DNA of 64,000 bases from Maylandia zebra (Eukaryota; Chordata; Actinopteri; Cichliformes; Cichlidae). Shown here in pieces: positions 53,947 to 64,000 of this stretch. Location: contig NC_135177.1 of NCBI RefSeq assembly GCF_041146795.1, forward strand, positions 21,064,560-21,128,559, in the 5' to 3' direction. Positions within the stretch are counted from its first letter, which is position 1. Each line of letters starts with the position of its first letter. Under the pieces are notes generated by a model that was not told where the DNA came from, made no database searches, and worked only from the letters and a program-made list of their open reading frames with translations. Position numbers and translations under genes: made by a program.

Positions 53947-55412
53947 GCTGCTCATTAGCCATGTAACACTGATCACACACACACAGCAGATCTGTATCTA
54001 AGCACACCGAGGACAAACCGGCCATATTCAGTATCTGTCCACCGGTAAATATCATTGTTTTAACACTATATAAAGAGTGTTATTTGTCTGTATGCAGTGC
54101 TGCGGTTTCTTATTAAGATGTCAGCTAAAAACTGGATGACGTTTCTTATAACGTGTTATTTATGCTGCCGCTCGTTGCCATTTTCGTGTACACTTCTCTT
54201 TGTAATAAGACACTGTTACAAACTGAAAATCTAGAAACTTCCAAAAAGGGTAAAGGACGTGGGAGTGGCTTAAAAAGCAATGAGGCTTTTAGCAACAGGG
54301 CTGACTCCACCTGTTGTTCTATTATGGATTTTAAATAGGCTGTGCCCCGACTGTAGCGTGCTCTCGTTTTCGGCTACAAGCAGGATGCAGTCATTTCTCT
54401 TTGTAGTTTGTTTCTGAGGGACTGTTGTTACGACCTGGGCTGATTCATTGACTTGTTTTTACCCTGTGACATTGTATGAGATGTTCTTGGTGAATCTAAA
54501 CACAGATGCTTTGTTCTGTGTTTACAGTGAGATCTACTCCACTGATTTCAGAGTGTTAAGGTGTTCACATTGATGTCCACGTCCAATGTGGAGGTAAATA
54601 CTCTAGAATGTAGGCTACAAGCCAACTCTTAAACCTCATACGGCTCAAAATAAAGTTGAGGGCTCACAGTTTAAGTTAGAGGGAAGTCATTCTGTTACAC
54701 AGAGAAACTAGGGAGGAAGGAGTTGTAGTTTGAGTGCTCGCTGCTCGCATTAAAGGCTTAACTTGGGAAGAAGAGATGTTTTTTCATCCTTAAGGTCACA
54801 AACTGGAAAGGTCAGGAGCTGGTGACATAAGTGATCGTTTTCACTTTGAATCCAGTGTACTTTCACACAGAGCAATGACAAAAGCACCTCACTGAAGATC
54901 TGAGCTGTATGAGTACACTGATATTTACCTGTCTACTAACAAATGGAGTTATTCTCCATATGTAATGCTGCTTTGTATCCCTGATAATAGAGGATCAAAG
55001 TCAGACTTCCTGTTAATGTGCACCTTAATGCACACACTGACCTTGTTTGTTTGTTTTTTTTGTTTGTTTTTTTACCTTGAGTTTCTTTTCCAAATATTGA
55101 AGGGTTAAAAACCATATACATATGACAGGTCATTTATAGTGTAACAGGTTGTTGCAGATTGGAAGTTTATCATTCATGTGATTAATAAGAATCAAAGCAG
55201 CAAACCAACCCCTCCTGTTACTTAGAAATCAGGGTTGTGGTTGTTGAATGAGCAGAATGTACATTTGAAAGAAGCTGTTTGAATAGTAAATATTATTTAT
55301 TCAGCTTTTGGAGTATGTGACACATCATTTCTGTTGTATGTATAAATTTTAACTTATGTGGGTTGAGTTTTGTATATGGAATGCTTTAATAAAACGCCAA
55401 ATACAGAAATCC
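53947..55412 (+). other. pdp1 3' UTR
   Basis: The interval from the stop to just past AATAAA at 55388 has no ORF or repeat and fits one long 3' UTR of about 1.45 kb. Confidence 0.55.
55388..55393 (+). terminator. Poly(A) signal of pdp1
   Basis: AATAAA in CTTTAATAAAACGCC is the first canonical hexamer after the pdp1 stop. Confidence 0.55.
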
Positions 55413-55714
55413 TGGTACTGTTCGGTTTGTTTTGGGTTATACAAAGAAGGCCACCAGAATAGTGCTTCAGCCAGGAAGGTTCTGACCTTCAAACACCTGG
55501 AAGGTCAGTGTGCCTCAGGTGTGTCGTCACTATACACACAGGTAGGTTAAATGTTACATGTGGCGCAGTGCTCATGGGACAGTTGGAGCTTTACTGTGTT
55601 TGCTGCCACTAGGTGGTGCTGTTGCGCCAAACAGGCCAAGTGTCAAAAAGAGGCCAGAGGAGGTTTAACTACAACACAAACCTGTCGCTATGCTGTCGTC
55701 GGAGATTTGTGCTA

Positions 55715-56047
55715 CAGCTGTGTCCTATAAGTTAACAGATGCACTTGGGCCAGCTTCAGTAGAGACACCAGTTCAACTGCTCGTTAATGCAAATATTGAT
55801 GAATCAGCAACTTCATTGCATTTAGGCATGTAGACACATCAGGGTGCTCTGCTGTAGTTGAAACGGAGCAACTGAATGATTTTAACTCTTTATGAACCCA
55901 GCAAAGTTGTTGGTTCCTGATGGGCTGGTTTGAGTATTTAAGTTCAGTATTTCTGAGTGCCATGAATAATTAAAGCTGCTCCGAAGCAAAAGAAGCTTCA
56001 ATCTGGTATTACCAAGCTGGACCTAATGAAGTGACCGGTGAGCAATG
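55715..56047 (+). mobile_element. Tc1-like fragment
   Basis: TTCAACTGCTCGTTAATGC, GGCATGTAGACACATCAGG and the end GACCTAATGAAGTGACCGGT are decayed versions of the element family at 45.2 kb, sense orientation. Confidence 0.5.
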
Positions 56048-56469
56048 CAGCATTCAGATGCAAAAGTCAAAAATATCTTCTTTTTTTTTTTGTAGCTTGT
56101 GATTAAAATAAATCAAAATTTTAATCTTTCTTCTGATTTTTTTTTTTTTTCCCCCCACTCCTTTCACATGGAGAAGATCAACATATTAAAAGAGGATTGT
56201 AGTAATGATTTTATAAAATCTTTATTTGTATAAATCTGCATTTTACTTGCTTTTAGTTAATCCTTTAAAAGATCCTTGAACACACAAGCACAAGCTAACA
56301 CAGCAGCCTTGTAAAGTTGTTACTACACTGGATGCACCATAAAACGATTTCAGCGTTTTTAAGACTTGGAATGATAATGACCCCGCCTCCAGGGTACAAC
56401 AGGCTGTGTGACTGGGTCGTGAACATTGCAGCATGGCTTGTGTCATCAAACCCTGATGTACAATTGTCC

Positions 56470-56665
56470 AGGAGCAGCTGTTGCTCTCACCCCCAGGTTC
56501 TGCCAGAGAGGTTTCTTCCTGTTAAAAGGGAGTTTTTCCTTCCCACTGTCACCAAGTGCTTACTCACATGGAGTCATCTGATTGTGTGTGTCTGATCTGT
56601 CTTTACCTTTCAATATAAAGGACTTTGAGGAGACTTGTTCTGAACTGGTGTTTCAACTGAATTGC
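56470..56665 (+). mobile_element. LINE 3' end or dispersed teleost repeat
   Basis: AGGTTTCTTCCTGTTAAAAG then GGAGTTTTTCCTTCCCACTG and AATATAAAGGACTTTGAGG match a very common fish repeat end with 'aaagcgccttgaggcgactgtt'. Family from memory. Confidence 0.5.
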
Positions 56666-58195
56666 TATGTCACAAAGAGTCAGTGAGAGATGAATGCCTT
56701 ACTGTATAAGCATTTTATTTCATTGTTGCGCTCACACTCAGTGGGTGTCTGGAAGAACTCGTGTGCATAGGTGACATTAGCCACTTTACTGGAAATAAAC
56801 ACCTCTGCGTATTTTGGTCAGTCACACACGTTGCTTCCGCTGCTCCAAGGACGTTATTTCCAGATTAGTGTGTAAATGATGAGTGAGTGCCTTTGTTTTA
56901 CGGAAATTATAATGCAAATCACCCTTCATAATAAAACTGACTCACCAGAGTGCAGTATTACAACAGAGGCAAGCAATTAAATCAATCCTATCCAGCGCTA
57001 AGAGTGGCAACAGCTTCACTTATAATCTTTATGCATTTGTTGTCATGGAGCTAGATTAGCAATGAATGAAATTTTGAAGCAGGAAGCAGGTGAACTTCTG
57101 TTCGGGGCTTGTAAAGAAATAAAGGAGAAACTTGCACTTACATATGTATGTATGGAATACCCACACAGACATTTTTATTAACTTCTTTGGCAGCAGATAT
57201 TCATACTTTGCGGTACTTTGAATGTTTTCATACACATATAGTTGATTTATTAGACAGCTGGCATCATACTAAAGTTGATTTTATGTTTGATTTAGGCTTA
57301 TGGAATACATGTGCAGTACAAATAAGCTGATTTAAGCGGGAACACATCAATATAATTCTTCTATATTAGGGGAAAAGGCTCCTCTTGTAGAGTAGGGACT
57401 TTAACATGTGTGTGGGTGGGTGTGTGCTGATGGTGAGGCTTGATATCCAGAGGTGGTCATCATAATTCACACCGTTAGGTCCAACTGTCTGCCCCTCCAC
57501 CTCGTCTCCTCTGTACCTCAACATTTGAACTTCTCCCCCCAGCTCTGTATGAGTGTGTGTGTTTGTGTGTGAGCCATGTGTGTGTATGTTGTGGAAAGTG
57601 TTGCTGGGATACCGACAAGGAGAGAGTGCAGACATAAACACTGAAAAGGGTCCACGCCAAGTTCATCCTCATCAGCATGAAAGATGAAGCTCAGCCCACT
57701 CCCCCGTTTGGATTTTGGTATCTGCAACAGGCTGTTCGATGACTCACACACACAAAAACATGGCACATGGATCGGAGGGATACAATATTCATGGCAGCAC
57801 ATGTGATCCCCACCTTCAGCTCTCACATGTAAGTATTGTGCTTGTTTGGACCACTTTGTGTTGCATAAAAGCTAAAAAAGAAATCATGCCATGCCCCTTT
57901 CAGCACCGTCAACAATCTGCGTCTCCCACTGACAAAGAGATGAGTCAGAGCATCGCTCTCTGAGGCAGCATCGTGGCCTTGACTGCTCAGCGGCAGATGA
58001 GCAGGAAGGAGGATGGGGGACGCAACAGTACAAGCAGAGCAATCCCAACCCCGGGCTTCCACAGGACAGAGATACTGTATAGCACACATACTGTACCTTA
58101 CGTCACCCATCACCTGCTGCACCACATGTCTGCCCTGATGTGTAGGGGGAAAAAAACGATGCCGTGAAAACCAAAGTGGTCCCCAGTTTTTGTCG
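56666..58195. other. Intergenic, no gene recognised
   Basis: It contains GT/CA-rich pieces near 57.5 kb and small random ORFs. A minus-strand run of about 100 codons (57826-57518) has no homologue I know. I see no exon. Confidence 0.4.
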
Positions 58196-58439
58196 TTTAT
58201 TGAGAAACAGTAAACGAACTTTACAAAAAAAACAAAAAAAACAACAAAGTTGTTCGTGACACAAGTGATCTGTTTGAGTTTGATGTTAAACAACGTTTAA
58301 TGGTTAGCTGTTACAGTCAAGGTAGAGAAGAGAGTAACACACAAAGTGTCTGGGCCCAAAAAATATATATAATTAAATGGTGGGAGATGATGAAATAGCT
58401 AATGAACTGGCCAGAGTCTGGCAGTGAAATCATAATATA

Positions 58440-58445
58440 TTTATT
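58440..58445 (-). terminator. Poly(A) signal of cdh17
   Basis: TTTATT on the plus strand is AATAAA on the minus strand, about 435 bases past the cdh17 stop. A second one lies at 58196. Confidence 0.4.
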
Positions 58446-58879
58446 CAACAAATGAGTGATTAGCATGGGACCACCTAACAGATTAATTAAGGGATGCACA
58501 GCATTTGTTAATAATGTTCATGTTGTAAATATAATAAAATAAGCTAAAGTAGATGTGCGAGGACTCATTTGAGTTTCAGGCCTGGAGTATTTTACCACAG
58601 ATATTTTATGGGTCAGTGTACCTGTCCTATCTTATTTAATAGGCAGGTGAGAATTTAAATCTAAATAATCCCAAGTTGTGTGTGTAGTCTAGTCTGGTTT
58701 TAAGAATCTAAGTTATAATTAAGATAAGGACCGAGCAGGAAGACTGGTTTAAGGCTCTGGTTGGAGAATTTTCCTCCTATCTCAAACATTGTACACACTG
58801 TTGATCTCTTGGAGGCTAATTTCTGATTTGTGTTACTGGCACATATAAATAAGAGACTCGGAAACCATCTGCATCGTGT

Positions 58880-61800
58880 CTACATCATGGCATTGCTCTC
58901 GTCCCCTTTGGCCTGGGCTTTTCTTTGGCTCTTTTTGTTGATGCGTTTGATCACTACAACGAACACGATAACTGCGAAAGGAGGAGACATAAAACAGAAG
59001 TCAGTCACTGGAACACAAAACTTCACACTGACACTGTTGGACAGTCTAACGGTTTGTGTGAAACTTGGTTTTATCAGATAACAGATTTATTTTGGGGTTT
59101 GTTAGAATTACCGCAGAATCCCAGAATGCCAGCCAGGATCCCAATGGTGGGTCCCATTCCATAACTGAGCGCCGCTCCTTCTGGTGCAATGTAGCAGTAG
59201 CCCAGCTCTGTGCAGTTACATACTTTCACTGTGAAGGAGACAAAATGGAAAGTAAAGTATGACGGGCCAGCTGATTACACTAAAATATCCTCAACTTTTC
59301 CTTATTTTGTTCCTAACTTTTAGCTTTCTATCAGCAGCCTATGATGAACTGGGTGATTTACTGGATACAGCACTAAACTGGGCACTGATGCAGATAATCA
59401 GTTATGGTAAAAAGAAAAAACACCCAGATTAAACTCTAAATTAAGATTTTAGAAATCAGGAAATAATAAAAAAAAGACTATACATGTCTCATTTAGCATG
59501 TTAAATGTAAAAGTAAAAGAAGTGTGGCTTGTTTGGAAGGGCTTTCACACACTCTTTCTGCATTTTGGTGTAGATTATGTGGAATAATTAATGAACATGT
59601 TGCGTGATTTTGGATTTTCCTGATTTTTTTTTAAAACCTTATAAGAACTATATTTTTTTATTATGTCCTGGTGTGTAAAACATTAGAAGGGATGCCTTTC
59701 TTGCCGTGACTGTAGAATATTGCCAGAAGTAAGGCTTACAAATGTGACTCACCCTCAAATGCCTGTGGGACTCCCACACCTGCTTTGTCTTTAACGGTAA
59801 TGGGAAGTGAGAAGGTTTTATCTTGAGTTGGTGGTTTCTTCAGTTTCAGTTCAGCTGTTGTATCTGTGTGACACACAAAGAAAAACACATAAAATGTTCT
59901 AAGCTGAACACAGAAACGTGCATCTTTACATCTTAGTTTGATGTTTTTCGTTTTACATTACAGATGTAAGCGTACCGTCAACTTGGTTCAGCTCCCAGTT
60001 GGGAGATTTCCCGGTTTTGGTGCCAAAGCTGAAAGTGAACGGCTGGGAGAAAGGGTCGCTGTCTGAGTCTTCGGCCTTTATGAGAACAGGTTTGGGATTC
60101 TTCATGCAGATGAAGGCCTGGGTCTCCATCAGTTTGGGGACGTTGTCGTTCACGTCCAACAGCCTTACATGCAGGTCACGCTCAGTGGCCTTCTCCGGGT
60201 TGGCTTCAGAGGGAATATCAGAGAGTATGAAAAATGTGGTCTCACCCACAAGTAGTTTGTTTTATAAAGGCGAGCAGCGGTCAGTATTTAATGGTCAAAA
60301 GCCTTAAACACATGAAGATCTACAGGAGCTTCTGAAAGGTAATGAAAGTGTTTGTATGCAGATGTTTCTTATTGTGTTTCAAACTATTTTAGCCGATATG
60401 TCTCACACTGTGTGGCCTATAAAGGAAAAGCTGTAGAGCAGTGTCTTCTCTCACCCTTTTCGAAGGCAGTGACAGTGACTTTGAACGAGTCCACCTTCTC
60501 TCTGTCCAGTTTTTCTTTGGTCCTGATCTCTCCTGTGGCAGCATCCAACTCCAGCCAGCCTTGAGTGTCACCGTCCAGCTTATATCTGCACACAAACACA
60601 ATCATCAATCATCGGTCTGGCACAGTCAATGATGAAGCGCACACTGAGCTGGTGGCCAGGGGAAACATCGGTAGTCAAAACGAATCAATGGTCTGTTTTC
60701 TGTACATGTGGTAGTCAGAGAAGAGGATAATTCAAACTAGCAGTCAGTGCTCAACAAGGCCAAAGCCATCAATGCGCTGCATGTGGTGTATCCAGCCACT
60801 TCATGCATCAGCTAAGAGGAAGATTAGGATCAGTTAAGGAAAAACAGTTTTGAAAAGCAATGCACTGTGTGAAAGAAGTGAAACTTTGTTTTTTAGACCA
60901 CGCTTTGTGGAGGAAGTTTATTAAAGTAAAGTCAGGAATTCTCTCAGCTGCTTCCGTTCTACAAAGTTTCACAAAACTGAAATATACACTATATTACCAA
61001 AGGTATTCACTCATCCATCCAAATAATTGAATTCAGGTGTTCCGATCACTTCCGTGGCCACGGGTATAAAATCAAGCACTGACTGCATGAAAACTGTTTC
61101 TACAAACATTTTTGAAAGAGTGGGTCGCTCTCAGGAGTTCAGTGAATTCCAGCGTGGTACCGTGCTAAGATCCTACTACCAAATTTCCTTACTACCAAAT
61201 ATTCCACAGTCAGCTGTTAGTGGTATTAAATAAAAGTTGGGAATAAGAGCAATCCAATTACAGAGCCAGGACAGACGATGTTGAGGTGCATAGTGCACAT
61301 TGTTCACCAACTTTCTGCAGAGTTAGTTGCAGACCCCCAAACTTCATGTGGCCTTCAGATTATCTCAAGAACAGTGCAAAGAGAGCTTCGTGTAATGGAT
61401 TTGGCAGTGCCCAAAAGAACAGTACTTGTCTGATTGCATTGGGCCAACGTGTGAGCTGTTTTGCAGGAGTTGCGCTTTTAGTTCTAATGAAGGAACTTTT
61501 AATGCTTCAGCATACCAACACATTTTGAACAATTTCATGCTCCCAACTTTGTGGGAACAGTTTGGGGATGGCCCTGTCCTGTTCCAAAATGGTTGCACAC
61601 CAGTACACAAAGCGAGGTCCATAAAGATGTGGATGAGTGAGGCTGGTGTGGAAGAACTTGACTGGCCTGCACAGTCCTGACTTCAACCTGATGCCAAGAA
61701 CACCTTTGGGGTGAATTACAGTGGAAACTGTGAGGCAGGCCTTCTTATCCAAAATCAGTGTCTGACCTCACAAATTCCCTGTAAACACTTGTTTCCAAGA

Positions 61801-63975
61801 CAAGCTAAAGCTGTTACAGCTGCAAAGGGTGGGCTGACATCATATTAAACCCTATCAATTAAGAATGGGATGTCACTCAAGTTCATTTGAGTATGACGGC
61901 TGATAAGTGAATACTTTTGGGAATACAGTGTAATTGTAACAACAAAAAAAATTGCAACACAAGTTTTGACTTAAAATGTTACACATACCTTAACCCCTGG
62001 CATTAGGTAGAGGGGCATTACCCTTAGCTGCATCTTCCTGTACACTGTGTATATTTCCTGTATTATGTAGCAGCTTTCACTAAATCTTTAAACAGCTACA
62101 ACTTTTTAAGTACTTAGGACCCAGACACTGAGCAGTCACTGGTGTGTTTACCCGATCTCTTTGCCCTCTGGGTCCTTTGCATGCACAGTGAGCAGCACGG
62201 ATCCTTTGGTGATGTTTTCATATATGGTCACATCCAGGATGTCCATGCTGAACTTTGGAGCCTCGTCTACATCGATGACCGACACAGAGAAAAAGGCGGT
62301 GGACTCGCTGCCATACTTGAGACTTTCCATCAGCGGCTCTGGGTTACGAGCATCAATCTGGAGCCTGTAACTGGGAGAGGTCTCAAAGTCCAGAGGCTGT
62401 TAGGAAGGAGGAGAAAAAAGGTTTTAGAGGAACCACAAAAGAAAAGAGAGGCAGAGATGATGATGAAAGTTTACAACAGAGTGTTGAAAAGCACTAAAAT
62501 CCAAATGAGTTATATGGACATGCAGGTTTAGGGGTAAACAAGGATCATTTACTATGGCCATAAAATCATGTATGACCAAACTCTAATGTTGCTGTTACAT
62601 GCATGATGACTACTAGCTTCAGCTCTTTCATTTTCAACAATTATAAGCAAAAATATAAAAAAAGATACAAAGACAACAAAAAACTCCATCACGAGAATTT
62701 AATAATCTGAACTATTTAAAAGGGACCAGAAATGTTGGAGCAGCTACTTAAAGATCAAAGTTTGCAAGAAATGAAACAGAGAGAATGGAGATCACCACCT
62801 TAGCCAGAACCAGATAACCAACACCTTTGCCGTCAGTTTCCACGGCAAAGACGTCGTCGGTGTTTCCTTCAGAGATGATGAACTGGATCTCCGAGCTGCC
62901 GGTGTCTGGGTCGTCATTATCTGTCGCTTTGATGGTCAGAAGTGTGTGTCCCAGAGGAGTGTCCTCTGTCAGAGTCTCGTTGCCGTACTGCATATGGACA
63001 CAGAAACAGACACAGTAACAATGCCAGCCAGTCAGAATGAGGAACAAGAGCCAGCGTTCGAAAGGTTCCCATACTTACATCATTCTTCTCAAACTTGGGC
63101 AGCTCATCATTGACGTCAATGACCTTGACGACAACCTTACAATTTGTGCTGAATTCTGTGAGAGAAAAGCCATAAAAACTTCATCCAAAGTTAAAAGCGT
63201 TAACTAAACTCAGCCTACAGGTGTGCTTTCATACAGTATGTTACCTGCGTCACTGACTCGGACATTGAGGTTGTAGACCGCATTTTCCCTTCGCCGCAGC
63301 AAGTGCAGTGTACGAATTGCTCCAGAAGATTCGTCGATGGAGAAGGTTTTGGAGGCGGTGGGTGGATTTTGGGACAAGATGGTGTAAGTCAAAACAGAAT
63401 TCAGTGTCCCTTCTTTATCGCTATCATGAGCCAGCAGCTCTCCTACGAGGCCACCTGAAGGAGATGCAGTGAGAATCCCTCACGTCTGTCATGAAACTTC
63501 GAAAAAACTTTTTTACAAATTGGAAATATTCTTGTATTCAACAGGCTGCCTGTGAAGAAACCACCACCCATATGGATGCTGCGCACCTCGACGGAGGCAT
63601 CCTTACCTACAGGCTCATTCTCCTGGAACTCAAACACAGTCTCCTCATCGCACACAGGTGCGTTGTCATTCACATCGTCCACCAACACGTAAATCTCCAT
63701 GGGTGGATCCACTTCGTTGTCATTTTCATCCTTTGCGAGCACCACCAGGATGAACTGGAAACGGAATCAACTGAAGCTCAAGAAAAACTCCTAGAAGTGC
63801 GTCTTTATTTTTATATAACTTATTGAACAAATGTGTTATCTACCCTCTCTTTGCTTTCTCTGTCCAGCTTCTCTGTCACCATTATTTCTCCATTTTGTGT
63901 GATCTCAAAGGGGAATTTCAGCTCTCGCTCCTTCTGGACCAGTACGTATCTGGCATCAGGGTCATTAGACTGGAC
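58880..63975 (-). CDS. cdh17: Cadherin-17 (LI-cadherin), partial at the 5' end
   Basis: Eleven exons on the minus strand: 63975-63844, 63754-63607, 63454-63245, 63155-63079, 62987-62799, 62396-62152, 60585-60455, 60245-59976, 59863-59753, 59228-59112 and 58971-58880 (stop). They give 573 residues spanning part of EC3 to EC7, one membrane helix (split GPTIGILAGILGFC / VIVFVVVIKR) and a 20-odd residue tail with no catenin site, as in seven-domain cadherins. Calcium motifs are plain: LDRES, DDVNDNAPV, VIDVNDELP, DVDEAP, LDREK, DVNDNVP. The first two to three EC domains lie right of base 64000. Human CDH17 is a Ca-dependent adhesion molecule and peptide-transport-linked protein of intestine and liver. 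The intron between exons 60455 and 60245 lacks an AG acceptor, so that junction is set by phase (see findings). Confidence 0.93.
60985..61932 (+). mobile_element. Tc1/mariner transposon remnant in a cdh17 intron
   Basis: It starts CACTATATTACCAAAGGTAT and ends ATACTTTTGGGAATACAGTG, inverted ends flanked by TA. Internal frames hold AFSSNEGTFNASAYQHILNN and FMLPTLWEQFGDGPVLFQNG, then ARSIKMWMSEAGVEELDWPA: a Tc1 transposase missing its N-terminal part and stopped before the last acidic motif. Antisense to cdh17. Confidence 0.85.
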
Positions 63976-64000
63976 CTGGATGGAGAGAGAGAGACAGGCA

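Noticed and set aside
57518-57826. 102-codon minus-strand ORF as an extra cdh17 exon
   Set aside because: The cdh17 stop is already at 58880 after a normal short cytoplasmic tail, and this ORF has no cadherin-like residues.

Overview
This window is vertebrate nuclear DNA, almost certainly from a spiny-rayed teleost fish (possibly a cichlid-like percomorph). The genes are split into many short exons with GT-AG introns. Introns and intergenic DNA hold fish-type repeats: L2/CR1 and RTE-like LINEs, tRNA-derived SINEs, Tc1, hAT and piggyBac-like elements. I rebuilt the exons by hand from splice sites, reading-frame phase and remembered human proteins. No alignment was run.

Six protein-coding genes are supported. 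(1) tex10, minus strand, 423-10733, with the C-terminal exons beyond the left edge. (2) An unnamed gene on the plus strand, 15525-20295, for a 380-residue matrin/U1-type zinc-finger protein. (3) An rbm12b-like RNA-binding protein gene, minus, one coding exon at 21002-22717. (4) tmem67 (meckelin, a ciliary transition-zone protein), plus, 28 coding exons from 24499 to 41925, complete. (5) pdp1 (pyruvate dehydrogenase phosphatase catalytic subunit), plus, 8 coding exons from 49064 to 53946, complete. (6) cdh17 (LI-cadherin), minus, 58880-63975, with the N-terminal exons beyond the right edge. The order rbm12b-tmem67-pdp1-cdh17 matches human 8q22.1, whereas human TEX10 is on chromosome 9. A synteny join therefore lies near 11-15 kb.

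Layout: 0-10.7 kb is tex10 with repeat-filled introns. 10.7-15.5 kb is a gene-free stretch with a truncated LINE and a SINE. 15.5-22.7 kb holds the zinc-finger gene and rbm12b, which meet tail to tail with interleaved poly(A) signals. 22.7-42.1 kb is tmem67, whose introns carry a near-complete antisense LINE, a Tc1 relic, a MITE, two SINEs and an unusual 1.4-kb retroposon-like unit. 42.1-49 kb is a transposon-rich interval, including a hAT element with a piggyBac-like element nested inside. 49-55.4 kb is pdp1. 55.4-58.4 kb has only repeats. 58.4-64 kb is cdh17.

The genes do not form one pathway. They cover ribosome biogenesis (tex10), RNA binding (rbm12b and probably the zinc-finger gene), cilia (tmem67), mitochondrial carbon flux (pdp1) and cell adhesion (cdh17). 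The best candidate for something undescribed is the intact 217-residue membrane/coiled-coil ORF at 33013-33666. It sits in a unit that ends in AATAAA plus GATT repeats inside tmem67 intron 13. Next are a cdh17 intron with no AG acceptor, and an RFX-like X-box over the tmem67 start codon.
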